Source: Paraburkholderia kirstenboschensis
GTDB taxonomy: Bacteria > Pseudomonadota > Gammaproteobacteria > Burkholderiales > Burkholderiaceae
Assembly: GCF_904848585.1 (NCBI RefSeq)
Contig: NZ_CAJHCR010000002.1
Coordinates: 682,001 to 746,000 of the forward strand
DNA length: 64,000 nucleotides
Direction of reading: 5' to 3'
Numbering within the stretch: position 1 is the first letter of the stretch; each line of letters opens with the position of its first letter. Position numbers and translations under genes: made by a program. Of this stretch, positions 17,599 through 26,064 are shown piece after piece. Under the pieces are notes generated by a model that saw only the letters and a list, made by a program, of their open reading frames with translations, was not told the origin of the DNA and ran no database searches.

Positions 17599-18837
17599 TC
17601 AGCGCGAGTCGCGATGAATGTCGTGCGTGACGAAGCCCGCGTCGTTATCCGGCATGGCGAGCCAATCCGGCTGCGACAGCGAATGGCGGATGTCTTCCAG
17701 TCCGCTTTCCCAGTGCTCCCGCATGGTGGAGAGGCCAAACTGGAAGTCCTTGTAGTGCCCTTCGTATTCCTTCTGCCGGTAGATCAGATGGATCACGTTG
17801 AAGCGCTTCGAGCACGACAGGTCTTCAGCCAGCTTGCACCATGGATCGTCAAGCTGGTCCGGCGACACTCGGTCCAGCACCTCGCGCAGCACATGCCGGA
17901 AACGCTGCGAGCGTTGCAGCATGTCGGTCACAAGACGCGTGCGACTCGAATACTGAATGTCTTTCATGCGTCCCTGCACGTCGGTGATGCTGTCGGGCAC
18001 CGGCCCGATCGCGCTCCACAGATCGACCTGGAAAGCGAGGGTGTCGCGTCGCGGCGTGGTCTGCACCACCTCGTAGAGCGGCGTGTTCGACATCAAGCCG
18101 CCGTCCCAGTAATACTGGCCGTCGATTTCCACAGCTGCGAACCCCGGCGGCAAAGCACCGGACGCCATGAAGTGCTCGGCCCTCAGCGTGGTCTGCGTGT
18201 TGTCGAAGTACGCAAAATTCCCCGTGCCGCAATTAACTGCGCCAACGGACACGCGCATTTCCCGTGAGTTGATGCGATCGAAGTCGCACAGACTTTCCAA
18301 CGTTGCTTTCAGCGGCGCGGTGTCGTAGTAGCTGGCCGTTTGAGGCGGCCCCGACACCGTCGGCAAGGGCGGCGGGAAGCGCGGCACAAAAAAGCCCTTT
18401 TGCCCTTCGACGAGCGCACCAATGGCCTGCGTTGCCGTGAAAGCTTTACGCACGGCGTCGCTCGAATTGAAGAACGCGTGCTCGATAAACGCGGGCAGCG
18501 GCAGACCGAATGCCGGCTGGCAGATGGTCTCCCAGAATTGCAGCAGCCGTTCGACCCGCTTTTCCGGCGGATTGCCGGCGATGATCGCCGTATTCAACGC
18601 GCCGATAGAAATGCCCGCCAGCCAGTTCGGCTCGACGCCGGCTTCCTGAAGCCCCTGAAAAACGCCGGCCTGATATGCGCCCAGCGCGCCGCCACCTTGC
18701 AGTGTGAGCGCGATGGTTTCGTAGGCCGGCACTTGCACGCGCTTGCCGCGAGCGGAAGCGGACGCCGCGCTGGCGCCTGCGCCTTCCTCATTGCCGGTCG
18801 CACCGAGGCGCGCCCGTTTCAGATTGCGTTGCGCCAT
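17599..18837 (-). CDS. Patatin-like phospholipase (DUF3734 type)
   Basis: 412 residues from ATG 18837, which has AAGGAGG just upstream; the longer GTG reading is less likely. Patatin motifs are intact: LQGGGALGAYQAG (oxyanion hole), GISIGALN (nucleophile Ser) and DGG (catalytic Asp in YYWDGGLMSN). The C-terminal part matches the DUF3734 extension found in Proteobacteria. It starts 10 bp after the 3-hydroxybutyrate dehydrogenase gene, so the two are co-transcribed. That pairing suggests a role in polyhydroxybutyrate or lipid turnover, an inference from context only. Confidence 0.88.
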   Translation of the reverse strand: MAQRNLKRARLGATGNEEGAGASAASASARGKRVQVPAYETIALTLQGGGALGAYQAGVFQGLQEAGVEPNWLAGISIGALNTAIIAGNPPEKRVERLLQFWETICQPAFGLPLPAFIEHAFFNSSDAVRKAFTATQAIGALVEGQKGFFVPRFPPPLPTVSGPPQTASYYDTAPLKATLESLCDFDRINSREMRVSVGAVNCGTGNFAYFDNTQTTLRAEHFMASGALPPGFAAVEIDGQYYWDGGLMSNTPLYEVVQTTPRRDTLAFQVDLWSAIGPVPDSITDVQGRMKDIQYSSRTRLVTDMLQRSQRFRHVLREVLDRVSPDQLDDPWCKLAEDLSCSKRFNVIHLIYRQKEYEGHYKDFQFGLSTMREHWESGLEDIRHSLSQPDWLAMPDNDAGFVTHDIHRDSR

Positions 18838-18847
18838 GCGCACCTCC

Positions 18848-19645
18848 TTATTGCATGTACCAGCCGTGACTCACGATGAACGATTGGCCCGTCAGTGCGG
18901 CCGTGGGGAAAGTCGACAGGAACAGGACGGTTTGCGCGACGTCTTCCACGGTGGTGAAAATGCCGTCCACAGTGCCGCCCAGCATGACGCGCTTGACCAC
19001 TTCTTCTTCGCTGATGTTCAGTTCCTTTGCCTGCTCCGGAATCTGCTTGTCGACGAGCGGCGTACGCACGAAGCCCGGACACACGACATGCGAGCGCACA
19101 TTGTGCCTGGCGCCTTCTTTGGCGAGCACGCGAGCGAGGCCGAGCAGCGCATGCTTGGCCGTCACGTAGGCGGACTTGAGCGGCGACGCCTCGTGCGAAT
19201 GAACCGAGCCCATGTAGATCACGATGCCGCCGCGATCGTCCTTGTACATGTGCTTGAGCGCCGCCTTCGTGGTGAGGAACGCACCGTCCACGTGAATGGC
19301 TTGCATCTTCTTCCAGTCGGAAAACGAGTAGTTTTCAATCGGGTTGACGATCTGAATGCCGGCATTGGAAATGAGGATGTCGACCGAACCGAGCTCCGCC
19401 GCCACTTTGTCTATGCCCTGGTTCACCGCGTCTTCGTTGGTGACGTCCATTGCGATGCCGATCGCCTTGCCCCCGCCCTTCGTAATTTCTTCAGCGACGG
19501 CGTTCGCGCCGTCCTGGTTCAGGTCGGCAATTGCGACAGCCGCGCCCGCAGCCGAAAGGGTCAACGCAATCTGCTTGCCGATTCCGCTCGCCGCGCCGGT
19601 GACGACCGCGACCTTGCCATTCAGATTTGTGTTCAGTGACGACAT
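18848..19645 (-). CDS. 3-Hydroxybutyrate dehydrogenase
   Basis: SDR-family enzyme of 265 residues that oxidises 3-hydroxybutyrate to acetoacetate with NAD+, a step in polyhydroxybutyrate use. ATG 19645 has GGAGG upstream. It has the cofactor motif [11 protein letters not shown], the catalytic Ser and Tyr-x3-Lys (YVTAK), and the C-terminal [15 protein letters not shown] typical of bacterial HBDH. First gene of a two-gene unit with the patatin-like lipase. Confidence 0.93.
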   Translation of the reverse strand: MSSLNTNLNGKVAVVTGAASGIGKQIALTLSAAGAAVAIADLNQDGANAVAEEITKGGGKAIGIAMDVTNEDAVNQGIDKVAAELGSVDILISNAGIQIVNPIENYSFSDWKKMQAIHVDGAFLTTKAALKHMYKDDRGGIVIYMGSVHSHEASPLKSAYVTAKHALLGLARVLAKEGARHNVRSHVVCPGFVRTPLVDKQIPEQAKELNISEEEVVKRVMLGGTVDGIFTTVEDVAQTVLFLSTFPTAALTGQSFIVSHGWYMQ

Positions 19646-19888
19646 CCAGAACCTCCATGCAGTTGATGAGCAATGAGACCACGAGCCGCGCGCAGCGAGA
19701 AGTCGACCGAATGGCATAGGCGCGCATAGGCGCTGTCCTATATCGTTCAGCCGATGTTGCACTGCGGCCGATGCTGCTATTGTGCATGAACCGTGTGGAA
19801 TCGATCGGTAAAAAGCACGCCCCGGCTTATCTATTTAAACTAGGCGTTCTCGCAGAATTCCGGTCGCTTCACTATCGAGGAGAATTGC

Positions 19889-20860
19889 ATGAATTATCGG
19901 CGTCTAGGCCGCTCGGGCTTGCAGGTCAGCGAGTTGTCCATCGGCTCATGGGTCACGTACGGCAATCAGGTCGACCATCGCGCGGCGCGTGAATCGCTCG
20001 CGGCCGCGCGCGATGCGGGCGTGAATTTCTTCGACAACGCGGAGGTATACGCAGGCGGCAAGTCGGAAGAAATCATGGGCCAGGCGCTCAAGGAACTGGC
20101 GTGGCCACGCGTGAGCTATGTCGTGTCGACGAAATTCTTCTGGGGCCTCGAAGAAGCGCCCAATCAGTACCACACGCTGAATCGCAAATATCTGCTGAAC
20201 GCAATCGACTCGTCGCTCGAGCGTCTCCAACTCGACTATGTCGATCTGGTCTTCTGCCATCGCCCTGATCCGAACACGCCCGTCGAGGAAACCGTATGGG
20301 CAATGAGCGACATGATCACGCGCGGCAAGGCCTTGTACTGGGGCACGTCCGAGTGGAGCGCCGACGAAATCCGCGCCGCTTATGACATTGCGGAGCGGCA
20401 CCATCTGCACAAGCCGGTCATGGAGCAGCCGCAGTACAACCTGTTTCACCGCAAGCGCGTCGAACAGGAATATAAGCGTCTTTACGAAGATATCGGTCTT
20501 GGTCTGACTACCTGGAGCCCGCTCGCGTCCGGCCTGCTCACCGGTAAGTATCGCGACGGCGTGCCGACGGACAGCCGCGCGCAGTTGCAGGGCTACGACT
20601 GGCTGCGCAAACAGGTTACCGACGCAGGCAAAAACAATGTAGTCGGCAAGCTAGGCGAAGTGGCCGACGAATTGGGCTGCACCGTCGGCCAGCTTGCGAT
20701 TGCATGGATTCTCAAGAATCCGCATGTCAGCACCGTGATTACGGGCGCATCGCGCGTCGAGCAGATTAGCGAGAACATGAAATCCGCTGAAGTCGCCGAG
20801 CAGATCACGCCGGAGATCAAGGAGCGGATCGAAGGCATTTTCGGCGACGTGTACGACTAA
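19889..20860 (+). CDS. Aldo/keto reductase (Kv-beta/YghZ-like)
   Basis: 323-residue NADPH-dependent oxidoreductase with a TIM-barrel fold. The catalytic tetrad is D49, Y54, K82 and H124 ([25 protein letters not shown]). The close match to voltage-gated K+ channel beta subunits ([38 protein letters not shown]) is typical of this branch. GAGGAG precedes the start. Its physiological substrate is unknown. Stands alone between HBDH and rlmJ. Confidence 0.93.
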   Translation: MNYRRLGRSGLQVSELSIGSWVTYGNQVDHRAARESLAAARDAGVNFFDNAEVYAGGKSEEIMGQALKELAWPRVSYVVSTKFFWGLEEAPNQYHTLNRKYLLNAIDSSLERLQLDYVDLVFCHRPDPNTPVEETVWAMSDMITRGKALYWGTSEWSADEIRAAYDIAERHHLHKPVMEQPQYNLFHRKRVEQEYKRLYEDIGLGLTTWSPLASGLLTGKYRDGVPTDSRAQLQGYDWLRKQVTDAGKNNVVGKLGEVADELGCTVGQLAIAWILKNPHVSTVITGASRVEQISENMKSAEVAEQITPEIKERIEGIFGDVYD

Positions 20861-20988
20861 CGCCGCTCTGTCGGACTTCTGCGTGCGGCCGCAGCAGGAT
20901 CGCGGTCGCACAAGGAGAAGGAGCCGCGCATTCCGACAACGGGCCCGGTAACGCCGCCGCAACTCACTGCGCCGCGCGCGGCGTCGCG

Positions 20989-20994
20989 TACAAT
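20989..20994 (+). promoter_or_regulatory. Likely -10 element (TACAAT) before rlmJ
   Basis: GCGTACAATACGCG contains TACAAT within a small dyad, 108 bp before the rlmJ start. The -35 is unclear. Confidence 0.35.
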
Positions 20995-21102
20995 ACGCGA
21001 CCGCGCTGCACATCGGCGCTCTGTGCCGCCGTGCCGCCGCAATGCATCCGCATCGCCGACTCCAGCCTGGAACGGCGCGCCCTCTTTCAGCATCTCCTCA
21101 TC

Positions 21103-21948
21103 ATGCTCAGCTATCGCCACGCCTTTCATGCAGGCAACCACGCCGACGTTCTCAAACACGCGGTCTTGTTGCAGCTATTGCGCTATCTCGGTCAGAAGGA
21201 CAAAGCCTACTGGTATATCGACACGCATGCCGGCGCGGGCGTCTATTCGCTGAAGGAAGGCTATGCCGTCAAGACCGGCGAGTTTCAGACAGGCATCGCC
21301 AAACTTTGGGAGCGCAACGATCTGCCGCCGCTCTTCTCCGACTATGTCGACGAAGTCGCCGCACTCAATTCCGACGGTCAGCTGCGCTTCTACCCCGGCT
21401 CGCCCTACATCGCCTGGCGGCAGATGCGCGAGCAGGACCGCATGCGCTTGTTCGAGTTGCACACCACTGAAATCGACGTGCTGCGTCACAACTTTCGCGA
21501 TGCGGGCCGTCGCGCGATGCTGTACGCGGGCGACGGCTTCGACGGCATTCTCGCGCTGCTCCCGCCGGCGCCGCGCCGCGCGCTGGTGCTGCTCGATCCG
21601 TCCTATGAGGACAAGCGCGACTACACGCGCACGTTGCGTTGCGTCGAAGAGAGCCTCAAGCGCTTTCCGACCGGCACTTACGCGGTCTGGTATCCGCAGG
21701 TGAAGCGCCCGGAATCGCAACGCTTTCCCGAGCAGCTGAAAAAACTGCAGGAGCGCAACTGGCTGCACGTCAGCCTGACAGTGAGCAATCCGCCGGCGGA
21801 CGGCTTTGGGCTTTTTGGCAGCGGCATGTTTATCCTAAATCCGCCGTACACGCTGCCGAAGATGCTGAAGGATCAGATGCCCTGGCTGGTGAAGGCGCTC
21901 GGTGAGGACAACGCCGCGCAGTTCAAGGTCGAATACCGCGGCGATTGA
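21103..21948 (+). CDS. rlmJ: 23S rRNA (adenine-N6) methyltransferase RlmJ
   Basis: SAM-dependent methyltransferase that modifies A2030 of 23S rRNA. ATG 21103 gives MLSYRHAFHAGNHADVLKH, the highly conserved N-terminus; the longer frame upstream is not supported. The catalytic DPPY motif of the family reads DPSYED here (LVLLDPSYED), a one-residue departure worth noting. The GSGMFILNPPYTL segment near the C-terminus is conserved. About 281 residues, the usual length. Convergent with the ABC binding-protein gene. Confidence 0.93.
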   Translation: MLSYRHAFHAGNHADVLKHAVLLQLLRYLGQKDKAYWYIDTHAGAGVYSLKEGYAVKTGEFQTGIAKLWERNDLPPLFSDYVDEVAALNSDGQLRFYPGSPYIAWRQMREQDRMRLFELHTTEIDVLRHNFRDAGRRAMLYAGDGFDGILALLPPAPRRALVLLDPSYEDKRDYTRTLRCVEESLKRFPTGTYAVWYPQVKRPESQRFPEQLKKLQERNWLHVSLTVSNPPADGFGLFGSGMFILNPPYTLPKMLKDQMPWLVKALGEDNAAQFKVEYRGD

Positions 21949-21953
21949 ACCCC

Positions 21954-21988
21954 GCGAGGGCGCGCATGGTCGAACGGCGCGCCCTCGC
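21954..21988. terminator. Hairpin between convergent rlmJ and the binding-protein gene
   Basis: Perfect 12-bp stem (GCGAGGGCGCGC / GCGCGCCCTCGC) with an 11-nt loop. There is no T-run, but its position just after both stop codons suits a bidirectional terminator. Confidence 0.65.
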
Positions 21989-21995
21989 CGCGCTC

Positions 21996-23039
21996 TTACT
22001 TGAGTTGCGCCGCGGCCTTGCGGGCGAAATCGTTGGTATAGGTCGAGTTCAGGTCGATCTTTTTAGGATCGAGCCGGTTGTCGAACGACGCCAGCGCGCG
22101 CAACGAAGTCGCCGGACCGTCGGCGGGCATCAGGCCATCCGGCGAATAGGCGTCGCGCACATTGTGGAAAGCCTCGACATAGAGCGAGGAGTCGTTGAGC
22201 AGATATGCCGGCGGCACCATCTTCAGCAGATCGGCATCGCTCGCGGTCTGCAGCCAATGATCAGCGCGCACGATGGCATTGGCGAGCGCCTGCGTCGTCT
22301 TTGGATATTTCTGAATGAAACTCTCCGACGCATAGAGCGTGGCCGCCGGCATCGTTCCGCCGAACACGTCCTCGGTGCCCTTCACGGTACGCGTGTCCAC
22401 CAGCACTTTGATTGCGCCGCTGCGCGTGAGCTTCGTCATCATCGGGTCGACGTTGGACAGCGCGTCAATCTGACCGTTGCTCACCGCCGCGAGCACCGTT
22501 GCGCCGCTGCCTACACCGATCGCCGCAATGTCGCTTCTTTGCACGCCGGCCTTGCGTAGAGCGACGGTCAGCACGAGATCGGTCGATGACCCCGGCGCGC
22601 TCACGCCGACCTTTGCGCCTTTGAAATCAGCGAGCGTCTTGATCTTGTCCGCCTTCGACGTCAACACGGCGACGACGATCTGCGGCGCGCGGCCCATCAA
22701 CGCAAAGGCCCGGTAGTGTTGCCCCTTCGCCTGCATGAAGAGCGTGTGCTCGAATGCCCCGGCGCCGATATCCGCGCTGCCGCCCACCACCGCTTCGAGT
22801 GCTTTGGAGCCGCCCGCGAAGTCTTCGAGCGTGACCTCGAGACCCTCGTCCTTGAAATAGCCCAACTGCTGCGCCGTTAGCACCGGCAAATAGTAAAGAC
22901 CCGGCAGACCGCCAACGGCCATTGTCAGCGCCGGCTTTTCAGGGACGTCTTTCGCGGACGCCACGCCGTGCAGTGCGACAACGGCGAACATCGCGGCGCA
23001 AACGGCGGCTCGCCGCATCCAGTGATTGGGCATGGGCAT
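21996..23039 (-). CDS. ABC transporter substrate-binding protein (NMT1/SsuA-like)
   Basis: 347 residues with a signal peptide (cleavage near HGVASA-KDV). The NMT1/THI5/SsuA fold is recognised from VGGLPGLYYLPVLTAQQLGYFKDEGLEV and GSADIGAG, typical of periplasmic binding proteins for sulfonates, taurine, nitrate or pyrimidine precursors. No permease or ATPase gene lies beside it, so it must use a transporter encoded elsewhere. The substrate cannot be told from the sequence. Confidence 0.88.
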   Translation of the reverse strand: MPMPNHWMRRAAVCAAMFAVVALHGVASAKDVPEKPALTMAVGGLPGLYYLPVLTAQQLGYFKDEGLEVTLEDFAGGSKALEAVVGGSADIGAGAFEHTLFMQAKGQHYRAFALMGRAPQIVVAVLTSKADKIKTLADFKGAKVGVSAPGSSTDLVLTVALRKAGVQRSDIAAIGVGSGATVLAAVSNGQIDALSNVDPMMTKLTRSGAIKVLVDTRTVKGTEDVFGGTMPAATLYASESFIQKYPKTTQALANAIVRADHWLQTASDADLLKMVPPAYLLNDSSLYVEAFHNVRDAYSPDGLMPADGPATSLRALASFDNRLDPKKIDLNSTYTNDFARKAAAQLK

Positions 23040-23263
23040 TTGACGTCTCCTTTTTGTATGTTCTCGTTCAATCTGTTGCCGGGCCGCCCCCTTGTGAGGC
23101 TATCGGCTGGGCTTTGCGGCAGAGACCGCCTGAGGATTGTCGTCGCCCGGCTGGAGGCGCGCCATGCGCCCAAACCCGAATGACCAGGCGCGGGCGCACG
23201 AATTCGCCGCGCCGCGCGCGGACTTCCGGGCAACAAGCTACGAGAAGGATCGGTGCGAGTCAG

Positions 23264-23623
23264 TTATTGCGGACGCGGCACCGGCCGAGGCCAGGGGTGC
23301 GGTTGGGGTTGCGGTTGCGGTGCGACACCACCGCCGCCGGCGGGGAACTGGATATACGGCGCGACGACGATCGGCACAGACGAATTCGGCGCCAGTTCGG
23401 TAGGCGTAGCGATAGGTTGGGCTTCGACGATGGGTTGCCGCGATAGCGGCGCTGTCTGCAGGACGGTGCCGCTCTGCCCGTCGCTGATCCCATTCTGCGA
23501 GTCGAGGATCACAGGTTTGCGGCTATTGCTCGACGCAGCAGACACGCTCGACACGGAGCAGGCCGTGACAAACAAAACTGCAACGGCGACCAGAGAGGGT
23601 TTGAACGAACGGATCGAAGACAT
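23264..23623 (-). CDS. Proline-rich putative lipoprotein
   Basis: 119 residues. An N-terminal hydrophobic segment ends in the lipobox-like LFVTAC (Cys ~22), so the protein is probably lipidated and envelope-anchored. The rest is low complexity: Ser/Thr/Pro-rich, a GGGG turn, then a C-terminal PQPQPQPHPWPRP run that could lie in the peptidoglycan. No catalytic domain or known family was recognised. Confidence 0.6.
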   Translation of the reverse strand: MSSIRSFKPSLVAVAVLFVTACSVSSVSAASSNSRKPVILDSQNGISDGQSGTVLQTAPLSRQPIVEAQPIATPTELAPNSSVPIVVAPYIQFPAGGGGVAPQPQPQPHPWPRPVPRPQ

Positions 23624-23766
23624 GGGGCGGACCGGTTGAGCCGGGAAGGCCGGATTGCGCTGAAAAACGCTTTACCTTACCGCGACGCGGGCTTTGCCGC
23701 TAGTCGATATTCGCCATCTCGAGTTTTTCGACGCCTCGCGGACAACGTGGCGCCCAGATGTGACAA

Positions 23767-23787
23767 AGCCCCGCAAAAGACGGGGCT
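23767..23787 (-). terminator. Intrinsic terminator of the DUF3563 gene
   Basis: 7-bp stem AGCCCCG / CGGGGCT with a 7-nt loop. On the minus strand it follows the stop codon of the small gene by 57 bp, with TTTGTC after the stem. Confidence 0.6.
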
Positions 23788-23844
23788 CACACTTAACAGC
23801 TACTACTGAACTACGCTGGCGGCACGAGACGCGCGCGATGAAAC

Positions 23845-23991
23845 TTACAGCGAATAGCCGTTGGCTTCGAGCGAGCGGATGCGCTGTTCGAGCTGGACGA
23901 TATCCGACGACGAAGCCAGATACGCTTCACGACGATCGCGCTCTGCAGTTTCAAACCAGGTGCTTAGCTTTTCAAGGACGTATGCAAACAT
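23845..23991 (-). CDS. DUF3563 family small protein
   Basis: 48 residues, MFAYVLEKLSTWFETAERDR in part, then EAYLASSSDIVQLEQRIRSLEANGYSL. DUF3563 proteins are short, mostly alpha-helical and common in Burkholderiaceae, with the same LERRI-x-LE-x-NGY ending; their function is unknown. The gene is too short for many ORF callers. GGAGAACAT lies just upstream of the start. Its promoter region contains the palindrome at 24114. Confidence 0.82.
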   Translation of the reverse strand: MFAYVLEKLSTWFETAERDRREAYLASSSDIVQLEQRIRSLEANGYSL

Positions 23992-24113
23992 GATGTTCTC
24001 CAAGGATCCGATTGAGTCCCCGGTGGGTTAGGCATCAGGGATTTCCCGTAAAAGGGTTAACCCGGATTATATGCCGATGGTGCAACCGCGCCAGTGAAAT
24101 GCTCGCATAATGT

Positions 24114-24132
24114 GCATTCCAATTTGGAATGC
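24114..24132. promoter_or_regulatory. Perfect palindrome GCATTCCAA-T-TTGGAATGC
   Basis: A 19-nt perfect inverted repeat lies 123 bp upstream of the DUF3563 start in the 273-bp gap towards cueR. It has the size and symmetry of a dimeric regulator's operator; no T-run argues against a terminator. Confidence 0.5.
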
Positions 24133-24217
24133 CGCACCTAGTCAGTGCATGGAAGGTATTGATTTAATTGGAAGGCGACACGGTCGGTAGACCAAAAAGT
24201 CCGTTATAGACCGAAGT

Positions 24218-24238
24218 TATGCACACATTAGGTGCATA
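24218..24238. promoter_or_regulatory. Inverted repeat TATGCAC-N7-GTGCATA
   Basis: Perfect 7-bp arms separated by 7 nt, just after the end of cueR. GTGCAT words also occur at 24113 and 24146, so the gap carries repeated copies of one half-site. Confidence 0.4.
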
Positions 24239-24264
24239 CAGCAACGGATCGCGAGTCGCCGCCC

Positions 24265-24717
24265 CTACAGGTCGACGTTCGCCTTGGAAAACCCCTTGCA
24301 AGCGCCCCCGCTCTCCGGTGAAACCATGCCTGCGTCCGCGAGCCCCTCGATGATCGGACACTCCGGACGGTCGTCGCCGTGACAATGGTCGGCAAGGTGC
24401 GCCAGTGTGTCGCGCATATCGGTGAGTTCGGCGATGCGTCGATCGAGTTCGGCGACGTGGTCCAATGCGATCGCCTTCACTTCGGCACTCGCGCGCGTGC
24501 GGTCGTGCCACAGCGCGAGCAGGCGCCGGATGTCTTCCACCAGGAAGCCGAGCCGACGCGCCTGGCGAATGAAGCGCAGTGAATGCACCTCCTGCGGACC
24601 GTAGACGCGATAGCCGGCCGTGGTACGGGACTTTGCCGCGAGCAAACCGACGCTTTCGTAGTAGCGAATCATTTTCGCCGTGACGCCCGACGCGCGGGCC
24701 GCTTCACCAATGTTCAT
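24265..24717 (-). CDS. cueR: Copper-responsive MerR-family regulator CueR
   Basis: 150 residues from ATG 24717 (MNIGEAARASGVTAKMIRYYE in part). The MerR winged helix is followed by a dimerisation helix and the Cu(I)-binding loop CHGDDRPEC, in which two Cys separated by seven residues match the C112/C120 spacing of CueR. It senses Cu(I) and activates promoters with overlong spacers. The copZ chaperone gene is divergent, and a CueR-type box lies between them. Confidence 0.93.
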   Translation of the reverse strand: MNIGEAARASGVTAKMIRYYESVGLLAAKSRTTAGYRVYGPQEVHSLRFIRQARRLGFLVEDIRRLLALWHDRTRASAEVKAIALDHVAELDRRIAELTDMRDTLAHLADHCHGDDRPECPIIEGLADAGMVSPESGGACKGFSKANVDL

Positions 24718-24742
24718 CACTATTTCCCCACTGAGTGCGTCG

Positions 24743-24773
24743 ATCGTACACCTTCCCATGATGGGAAGGTCAG
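24743..24773 (-). promoter_or_regulatory. CueR-type promoter with 19-bp spacer
   Basis: On the minus strand CTGACC (-35), exactly 19 bp, then TACGAT (-10). The spacer holds a near-perfect dyad with arms ACCTTCCCAT and ATGGGAAGGT (24750-24770). The long spacer and dyad are the hallmark of MerR-family activation. The orientation drives cueR itself; the dyad may also serve divergent copZ. Confidence 0.85.
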
Positions 24774-24840
24774 CCACTTAAATCTGGTCGGGAAGGCATA
24801 ATTCAATCATCTCAACCGTCATTTCCCCGAGGCACTTCCG

Positions 24841-25059
24841 ATGAAAACCGAGTTCCAGGTTGAAGGCATGAGCTGCCAGCATTGCGTGGCGGCAGTCACC
24901 AACGCTATTCGCGAGCACGACGAAGCTGCGCAAGTGCAGGTGGATCTCGCGGCGGGCCGGGTCGCGGTCGAGTCGACGCAATCTGTCGACGCATTGAAGG
25001 CCGCCATCGACGAGGCCGGCTACACGGTCAAAGGCGTGTCGTCCGACGCGGCGCGCTAG
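24841..25059 (+). CDS. copZ: Copper chaperone CopZ (heavy-metal-associated domain)
   Basis: 72 residues forming one HMA domain with the Cu(I) motif GMSCQHC near residue 10. Such proteins carry Cu(I) to P-type export ATPases; no such ATPase gene lies in this window. It is divergent from cueR with the copper box between, so copper induction is likely. An SDR-type gene begins 14 bp after the stop. Confidence 0.92.
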   Translation: MKTEFQVEGMSCQHCVAAVTNAIREHDEAAQVQVDLAAGRVAVESTQSVDALKAAIDEAGYTVKGVSSDAAR

Positions 25060-25073
25060 GGAGAACGCAGATC

Positions 25074-25994
25074 ATGTTCAAGGTCGCTGTCATAGGAGCT
25101 TCTGGCCTGCTCGGTCGCGCTGTCGTCGACGAACTGGCGGCTCAGCCGGCCTGGCAAGTCGTCGGCACCGCCTTCAGCCGGCCAGCGCAGAACACCGTGG
25201 CGCTCGACGTCCGCGATCCGCGGGCAATCGAACAGTTTGTCGAGCGCGAAGCGCCCGATGCGCTCGTGATTGCCGCCGCCGAGCGTCGGCCGGACGTGTG
25301 CGAGCGTCAACCGGAACTGGCCCGCGCGCTCAATGTGGATGCCGTGCGCGCGATCGCCGCCGCCGCGCATCGGCGCGGCGCGTGGACGCTGTCCATTTCC
25401 ACCGATTACGTTTTCGACGGCACTCATCCGCCCTATCAGCCTAATTCCGCACCGGCGCCGCTCAATGCATATGGGCGCAGCAAGCTGGACGGCGAGCAGG
25501 CATTGACCGACACGACCGACCTGGGCTGCGTGCTGCGCTTGCCGCTGCTGTACGGGCCGATTGTCGATTGGGCGGAATCCGCCGTGACGAGTCTCGTGCC
25601 GGCCATTGCCGCGTCGGCATCGGCGCAAGGGAAAGCGGCCAACATGGACGCATGGGCGATCCGTTATCCGACCTTCACGCCGGACGTCGCGTTCGTGATC
25701 CGGCAGATGCTCGAGCGTCACGCCGCGGGCAACGCAATTCGCGGCATTGTCCAATGGTCGGGCGACGAACCGATGACCAAGTACGAGATCGCCATGCGCC
25801 TCGCGCGAGCGCTGCAACTCGACGCGCGGCTGGTGCCGCAATACGCGCCGACCGATGCGACGCCGCGTCCGCATAATTGCCACCTGGCCTCGGACCGGCT
25901 GGAGCAACTCGGGATCGGCCGCCGCACGCCGTTCGATACGGCGATACGCCAGGTATTGGCCGCGTTTCCGTGGCGCGGCGATACGTCCGCCTGA
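25074..25994 (+). CDS. SDR-family protein, RmlD/MAT2B-like
   Basis: 306 residues from ATG 25074 (GGGAGA upstream). Extended SDR fold: NAD(P)-binding GASGLLG near the N-terminus, STDYVFDGTHPPY, and YGRSKLDGE with the catalytic Tyr-x3-Lys. It resembles dTDP-4-dehydrorhamnose reductase and the regulatory beta subunit of methionine adenosyltransferase. No sugar-nucleotide genes are nearby, so a rhamnose role is doubtful. It is probably co-transcribed with copZ; the link to copper is unclear. Confidence 0.8.
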   Translation: MFKVAVIGASGLLGRAVVDELAAQPAWQVVGTAFSRPAQNTVALDVRDPRAIEQFVEREAPDALVIAAAERRPDVCERQPELARALNVDAVRAIAAAAHRRGAWTLSISTDYVFDGTHPPYQPNSAPAPLNAYGRSKLDGEQALTDTTDLGCVLRLPLLYGPIVDWAESAVTSLVPAIAASASAQGKAANMDAWAIRYPTFTPDVAFVIRQMLERHAAGNAIRGIVQWSGDEPMTKYEIAMRLARALQLDARLVPQYAPTDATPRPHNCHLASDRLEQLGIGRRTPFDTAIRQVLAAFPWRGDTSA

Positions 25995-26064
25995 AGCGGA
26001 TCGCGATTTTGTTCTCTGCAGGCATGCGGTCAACGTCGAGGGCCGCTCGAAGCGCACAATCCTC

